A stretch of 64,000 nucleotides of DNA, taken from assembly GCA_016712265.1 (NCBI GenBank), contig JADJRJ010000030.1, forward strand, positions 186,001 through 250,000, read 5' to 3'. The notes under the pieces were generated by a model. The model saw only the letters and a list, made by a program, of their open reading frames with translations, made no database searches and was not told the DNA's origin. This stretch comes from Gemmatimonadota bacterium (GTDB taxonomy: Bacteria; Gemmatimonadota; Gemmatimonadetes; Gemmatimonadales; Gemmatimonadaceae). Of the stretch, positions 60,274 through 64,000 are shown piece by piece. Position numbers and translations under genes: made by a program. Within the stretch, counting starts at the first letter, position 1. The number at the start of each line of letters is the position of its first letter.

Positions 60274-63200
60274 CTACGAGATGATGCCGCCGCCGGGAAG
60301 CACGATATGCGGCAGGTTCTTCAGCAGCTGGTTCAACTTCGAGATCCGGGTGTTGACGATCGTGTTGAGCTGTTGCTGCGTGTCGCTGGTCTCCTTCACG
60401 AGCTCTCCCTGGCGGTCGACCTGGGCGTCCGTCGGTCGTGAGATGCCGCGGGAGACGGATCCGGACAGGGACTGCACCTCCTGGAGGAGCCGCGGATACT
60501 GCCGGTAGCCGAGCCCCTGGATCGGGCGCGTGATCCTGGTGTCGCGGAACTCACGCAACTCCTTCAGTGACGTCTCGGCCTCATTCAGCGCCTCCCTTTC
60601 GTTCGGCGCGTTGCGCTTGATGTTGTCGATCAACCCCGTGAGCTGGTTCATCAGGTTGTTTGTCCGATTCAGGATCCCCGAGACGTTGTTCGACAGGTCG
60701 GCCAGCGACATTGCGGCGTCGCGCTGGGCCACGAGGTCGGCCGTGGTCACGGTGGCGCGCGGGTCGAGTTCGACACGCACGGGCTTCGTGACCTCCTTCC
60801 CGCCGGCCACGAGGGTCACGGTATAGTCACCAGGGAGCACCTGAGGCCCACCGCCAAAGCCAAACCGGCGTGCCTGCGCCGCGAATTCGGCGGGGATGCC
60901 GTCCATGCCGTCGCCCCCGCCGGGAAGGTCGTAGCGCAAATCCCAGGTCGTGGTGTTGACGCCCGCCAAGGCGGGGATGCGCCGGATGTTGCGGACGACC
61001 TTTCCGGTATTGTCCTTGATGACGAGGCGAGCGTCTGGGGTCGGTGCCTTGAGATGGTACGACAGGACGGCCCCAGTCGGTGGGTTCTCTGCGCTGAAGT
61101 ACTTCTGCCCGACGTTGGCCTCGAGCCTCCACGTCACCCAGCGCGTGGCGGGTTCGGGATCGAACATCGCGACGTCGGTGTTCATCGCCTGCCCAAGCTG
61201 CTGGAGGATGGCGAGGTCATCGAAGACGTAGAGCCCGCGCCCATGCGTCGCGATGATGAGATCGTTGTCGCGAGCGTGAACCAGCAGGTCGCGCACCGGG
61301 GCCGCCGAGAGGCCATTGCGGAGGTTGTGCCACCGCTTGCCCTGGTCCCACGACGCGAAGACGCCAAATTCGGTGCCCAGATAGAGCAGGTTCGCGTTCT
61401 TCGGGTCCTGACGCACGACGTGGACCCATCCGCGGCCGGGGAGGTTCCCCGTGATCCGAGTCCAGGTCTGCCCGTAGTCGGTCGTCATGTAGGCGTACGG
61501 TGTGTAGTCACCGGTCTGCCAGTGCGAGGCGGCGACAAAGGCGGTGCCTTCCGCGTGTGGTGACGCGTCGATCGTCGAGATCCACGCGGCTGCCGGCAGG
61601 TCGCGGATGTTGCGGACCGTGTTCGTCCACGTCTTGCCGCCGTCGCGAGTGACCTGGATGTTGCCGTCGTCGGAACCGGCCCAGATCACGTTGCTGTTCT
61701 TCGGCGACGGCGCGATCGTCAGCAGCGTGGAGTGAAACTCGGCCGCCGTGTTGTCCGGGACCACCGGGCCCCCGGAGAGACGCTGCTTGCTCTTGTCGTT
61801 CGTGGTGAGGTCGCCGGAGATCTGCGTCCACGTCTGCCCGTAGTTGGTCGTCTTGAAGATGACGTTTCCGCCGAAGTAGACCGTCTTCGAGTCCTTGGGA
61901 TCGAGCACGATCGGCGCGTTCCAGTTGAAGCGGAACTTGTGGTGCGCCAGGGAGTCGCCGGCGGAGCCGGTGCGATACGGGTACGGGTGAATGGAGCGTT
62001 GTTCGCCCGTGCGCATGTCCGTGAGGACAATGCCGCCACCCTGCGACGCCGAGTAGACCAACCACGGCTTCTCGAGGTCGGGGACGGCGTGAAACCCGTC
62101 GCCACCGCTTACGGTCACCCAGTCTCGCTTGCGAATGCCTTCGGTGAGGGTGCGCGAGGGGCCACACCAGTGGCCGTTGTCCTGCAGCCCGCCACAGATG
62201 TTATACGGCTTCTCGTTGTCGAGGTTGATATGGTAGAACTGGGAGAACGCCACCGTGTTTTCCACCTCCCAGGTGCGTCCGCCGTCATAGGAACGCTGCC
62301 ACCCGCCGTCGGAACCCTCGAGGATGTAATTGGGGTCGGTGGGGTCGATCCACATCGCTTGGTGGTCGCCGTGGATGTCGGCCCGGATGCTGGCGAAGGT
62401 GCGGCCGCCGTCTTCGGACTTGTAGAGGGATCCGGACAATGTCCAGACGATGTTCGGATTTTTCGGGTCAACGCGGACGTCGGCGTAGTAGAAGGGGCGG
62501 AAGTTGATGTTGGGGTCGCGGCTGACCGTGCGCCACGTCTTGCCGGCATCGTCCGTGCGCCACAACTCACCCTCGGTCTTCGTCTCCGAAATCATATAGA
62601 CGATGTTCGGGTCGGCGCGATGCACGGAGACACCTACGCGGTCCATGTCGCCCTCGGGAAGCCCGCGGCCGTTCCCCTTGCCGCTGAGCTTCTCCCAGGT
62701 CTCGCCACCGTCGATCGACTTGTAGATGCCCGTCTCACCGCCACCGGAGGTGAAGTACCACGGATAGCGCTGGTGTCGATGCATCCCGGCCCAGACGATC
62801 TCGGAGTTGGTGGGGTCGATGTCGACGTCCGAACAGCCGGTGAGGTTGTCCTTGTACAGGATCTTTTTCCACGTCTTGCCGCCGTCGACGGTCTTGAAGA
62901 GGCCGCGCTCGTCGGAGGGACCCCACGTAGCGCCGAGGGCGCAGACGTACACGATGTTCGGATCGTACGGGTCGATCCGCATCCGAGGGATCTTCTCGGT
63001 GTTCTCAAGTCCGATCTTGCGCCAACTGCGCCCGCCGTCCACCGACTTGTAGACACCGTTCCCGACAGAGGCCGAGTTGCGAGGGTTCCCCTCGCCGGTG
63101 CCGAGGTAGAGGATGTTCTTGTTGGACGGCGAGACGACCAGGTCGCCCATCGATGCGTTGTCCTTGTCGTCGAACAATTGCTCGAAGGTCACGCCACCAT

Positions 63201-63471
63201 TGGTGGTCTTGATCAGCCCTCCGGCCGCGGCGCCGACGTAGTAGGTCGAGCGATCGCCGGGGATGCCGACGATGAGCGGGATGCGTCCTGCCTGGTTTGC
63301 CGGGCCGATGGAGCGCCACTGGACGCGACGGATCGCCTCAAGTTCGGGGGTGCCGTTCAGCGGGGCGGTTGCGGCGACCGCGCGCGTCTGGGCGAGGCTG
63401 GGGGTGGCGACACCGCAGACGACGGCGAGCGACAGTGCCGCTACAGCACGCGAGGGGGAGATCGGACGCAT
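60274..63471 (-). CDS. Secreted Asp-box (BNR/sortilin-like) beta-propeller protein
   Basis: This 1065-residue secreted protein has a signal peptide (1-27, ending PSLAQT). At least ten Asp-box repeats of the S/T-x-D-x-G-x-T/S-W type are visible, such as KSVDGGRSWRKI, KTVDGGKTWKKI, KSIDGGETWEKL, SYDGGRTWEVE, TRDGGKTWTNT and TTDYGQTWTRI. They form one or two VPS10/sialidase-like propellers over about residues 50-750. A beta domain follows, then a helical C-terminal 150 residues rich in Asn, Leu and Arg. No sialidase catalytic set was seen. Such proteins are abundant in gemmatimonads beside S9 peptidases; ligand binding or hydrolase function is unproven. Confidence 0.9.
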   Translation of the reverse strand: MRPISPSRAVAALSLAVVCGVATPSLAQTRAVAATAPLNGTPELEAIRRVQWRSIGPANQAGRIPLIVGIPGDRSTYYVGAAAGGLIKTTNGGVTFEQLFDDKDNASMGDLVVSPSNKNILYLGTGEGNPRNSASVGNGVYKSVDGGRSWRKIGLENTEKIPRMRIDPYDPNIVYVCALGATWGPSDERGLFKTVDGGKTWKKILYKDNLTGCSDVDIDPTNSEIVWAGMHRHQRYPWYFTSGGGETGIYKSIDGGETWEKLSGKGNGRGLPEGDMDRVGVSVHRADPNIVYMISETKTEGELWRTDDAGKTWRTVSRDPNINFRPFYYADVRVDPKNPNIVWTLSGSLYKSEDGGRTFASIRADIHGDHQAMWIDPTDPNYILEGSDGGWQRSYDGGRTWEVENTVAFSQFYHINLDNEKPYNICGGLQDNGHWCGPSRTLTEGIRKRDWVTVSGGDGFHAVPDLEKPWLVYSASQGGGIVLTDMRTGEQRSIHPYPYRTGSAGDSLAHHKFRFNWNAPIVLDPKDSKTVYFGGNVIFKTTNYGQTWTQISGDLTTNDKSKQRLSGGPVVPDNTAAEFHSTLLTIAPSPKNSNVIWAGSDDGNIQVTRDGGKTWTNTVRNIRDLPAAAWISTIDASPHAEGTAFVAASHWQTGDYTPYAYMTTDYGQTWTRITGNLPGRGWVHVVRQDPKNANLLYLGTEFGVFASWDQGKRWHNLRNGLSAAPVRDLLVHARDNDLIIATHGRGLYVFDDLAILQQLGQAMNTDVAMFDPEPATRWVTWRLEANVGQKYFSAENPPTGAVLSYHLKAPTPDARLVIKDNTGKVVRNIRRIPALAGVNTTTWDLRYDLPGGGDGMDGIPAEFAAQARRFGFGGGPQVLPGDYTVTLVAGGKEVTKPVRVELDPRATVTTADLVAQRDAAMSLADLSNNVSGILNRTNNLMNQLTGLIDNIKRNAPNEREALNEAETSLKELREFRDTRITRPIQGLGYRQYPRLLQEVQSLSGSVSRGISRPTDAQVDRQGELVKETSDTQQQLNTIVNTRISKLNQLLKNLPHIVLPGGGIIS

Positions 63472-63580
63472 GAGGATGGGGTGGTGTGGTGCTGGAATAA
63501 TGGGCGCCGGGGCACGCGAGCGTCAGGCGACCCATGTCGGCAATACGGTCGATTCTGCGATGTCGTTGGGGGGAAACACA

Positions 63581-63611
63581 ACCGGCCGGACTCGCGAGGA
63601 GCCCGGCCGGT
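63581..63611 (-). terminator. Hairpin terminator after the PKD-domain gene
   Basis: The 9-bp arms accggccgg (63581-63589) and ccggccggt (63603-63611) pair perfectly around a 13-base loop. Read on the minus strand the stem is followed by tgtgttt. It lies downstream of the PKD gene stop (63633) and upstream of the Asp-box protein gene, so it should end the PKD transcript. Confidence 0.65.
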
Positions 63612-63632
63612 CGAGGGAACAGGAACTGGCAC

Positions 63633-64000
63633 TCAGGGGATCGTGACGGTCTTGGTGATCGCGTTCGTCAGACCGCCAGCGTCTGTCGCCGTCAGCGTGA
63701 CGTCGAAGGTGTTGGGATACCCCGAAACCGCCTTCAGGTACTGGATCGGATTGCCCGTCTTGCTCGGGCGGCCGCCGGTGGCGGTCCACGCAAAGGTCAG
63801 GTTGCCCAGGCCGTTGTCGTCGGTCGAGCTCGAGGCATTGAGGACGCACTTCACCCCCGCCGTGCAAGTGATGGTGAAGTCCGCGACCGGCGGCATGTTC
63901 CCTCCGCTGGCCGGCGGAATGACAACTGCCTTCGTGACACTGCTCGTCAGTCCACCGGCATCGGTCACCGTCAAGGTCAGGTTGAAAGTGTTCTTTGACG
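63633..64000 (-). CDS. PKD-domain protein, C-terminal end only
   Basis: The gene runs off the right edge; its last 121 codons are visible. Two PKD-type repeats can be recognised. The first ends in NTFNLTLTVTDAGGLTSSV. The second opens with PPVADFTITC and ends in NTFDVTLTATDAGGLTNAI. The spacing between matching segments is about 85 residues. Two Cys in the second repeat (TCTAGVKCVL) may form a disulfide. PKD repeats occur in extracellular proteins such as proteases and glycosidases; the catalytic part, if any, is outside the window. Confidence 0.85.
   Translation of the reverse strand, partial: SKNTFNLTLTVTDAGGLTSSVTKAVVIPPASGGNMPPVADFTITCTAGVKCVLNASSSTDDNGLGNLTFAWTATGGRPSKTGNPIQYLKAVSGYPNTFDVTLTATDAGGLTNAITKTVTIP

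Overview
The window is a 64 kb piece of a GC-rich bacterial chromosome with dense genes, short gaps and many ATGA/GTGA start-stop overlaps. The core genes (valS, thrS, selA, glyA, eno, ftsB-like, thiL, nnr, idi), a Minf_1886-family protein, and many secreted proteins (two S9 peptidases, an Asp-box/BNR propeller protein, Ig-like and PKD proteins, a PorV/PorQ-like barrel, tandem secreted creatininase-like proteins) suggest a member of the Gemmatimonadota or a relative. The lineage is inferred from gene content only. Two tRNA genes are present, both with anticodon CAT (initiator and elongator Met). No rRNA, CRISPR array, integrase or transposase was seen.

Layout. 1-6425 is a minus-strand block: valS, an Ig-like lipoprotein, selA, gmhB and the 5' part of purN. 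A 46-residue membrane peptide and thrS diverge from it (6520-8646), followed by a small four-helix membrane protein and a secreted protein. 9788-11800 holds a MATE exporter and a DUF2239 protein. 11966-14802 is a lipoprotein alpha/beta hydrolase coupled to a PorV-like barrel. 14806-14934 is an apparent ExbD remnant, followed by a metallophosphatase and an S9 peptidase on the minus strand.

18332-23459 is a five-gene overlapping operon (MmgE/PrpD, acyl-CoA dehydrogenase, CitE-like lyase, MaoC hydratase, CaiB CoA-transferase). Its content matches known bacterial itaconate-degradation clusters and would convert itaconate to acetyl-CoA and pyruvate. 24475-30761 is a secreted redox-looking module: a DUF1592-type protein with two haem-c motifs, a Tat-exported DUF1552 protein, a secreted ankyrin protein and a cytochrome c lipoprotein. 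It closes with a strong terminator. 30899-32512 carries two tandem creatininase-fold proteins whose usual metal ligands are replaced. 32921-41200 is a mainly catabolic run: membrane-anchored dehydrogenase, thiolase, CPBP protease, 3-hydroxyacyl-CoA dehydrogenase, acyl-CoA dehydrogenase, leucine-type dehydrogenase, rpiB and glyA.

41244-47957 is a minus-strand set: beta-propeller protein, lipoprotein, proline dehydrogenase, a gene broken by extreme G/C homopolymers, a secreted protein, a membrane sulfatase-like enzyme and a DUF1028 protein. 48138-53637 is a plus-strand housekeeping run from the Minf_1886 protein to the FtsB-like protein. Next come tRNA-fMet with a clear promoter and terminator, two minus-strand pilin-type genes, tRNA-Met, a zinc-protease lipoprotein and idi. 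The right end (57707-64000, minus strand) holds an S9 peptidase, a 1065-residue Asp-box repeat protein and the C-terminal end of a PKD-domain protein.

Five genes carry apparent single-base frameshifts or homopolymer damage (DUF1552, glyA, the gene at 44202, DUF1028, the pilin-associated gene). Several lie in G/C runs and one is in the housekeeping gene glyA, so assembly error is the simplest reading, although real lesions cannot be excluded.
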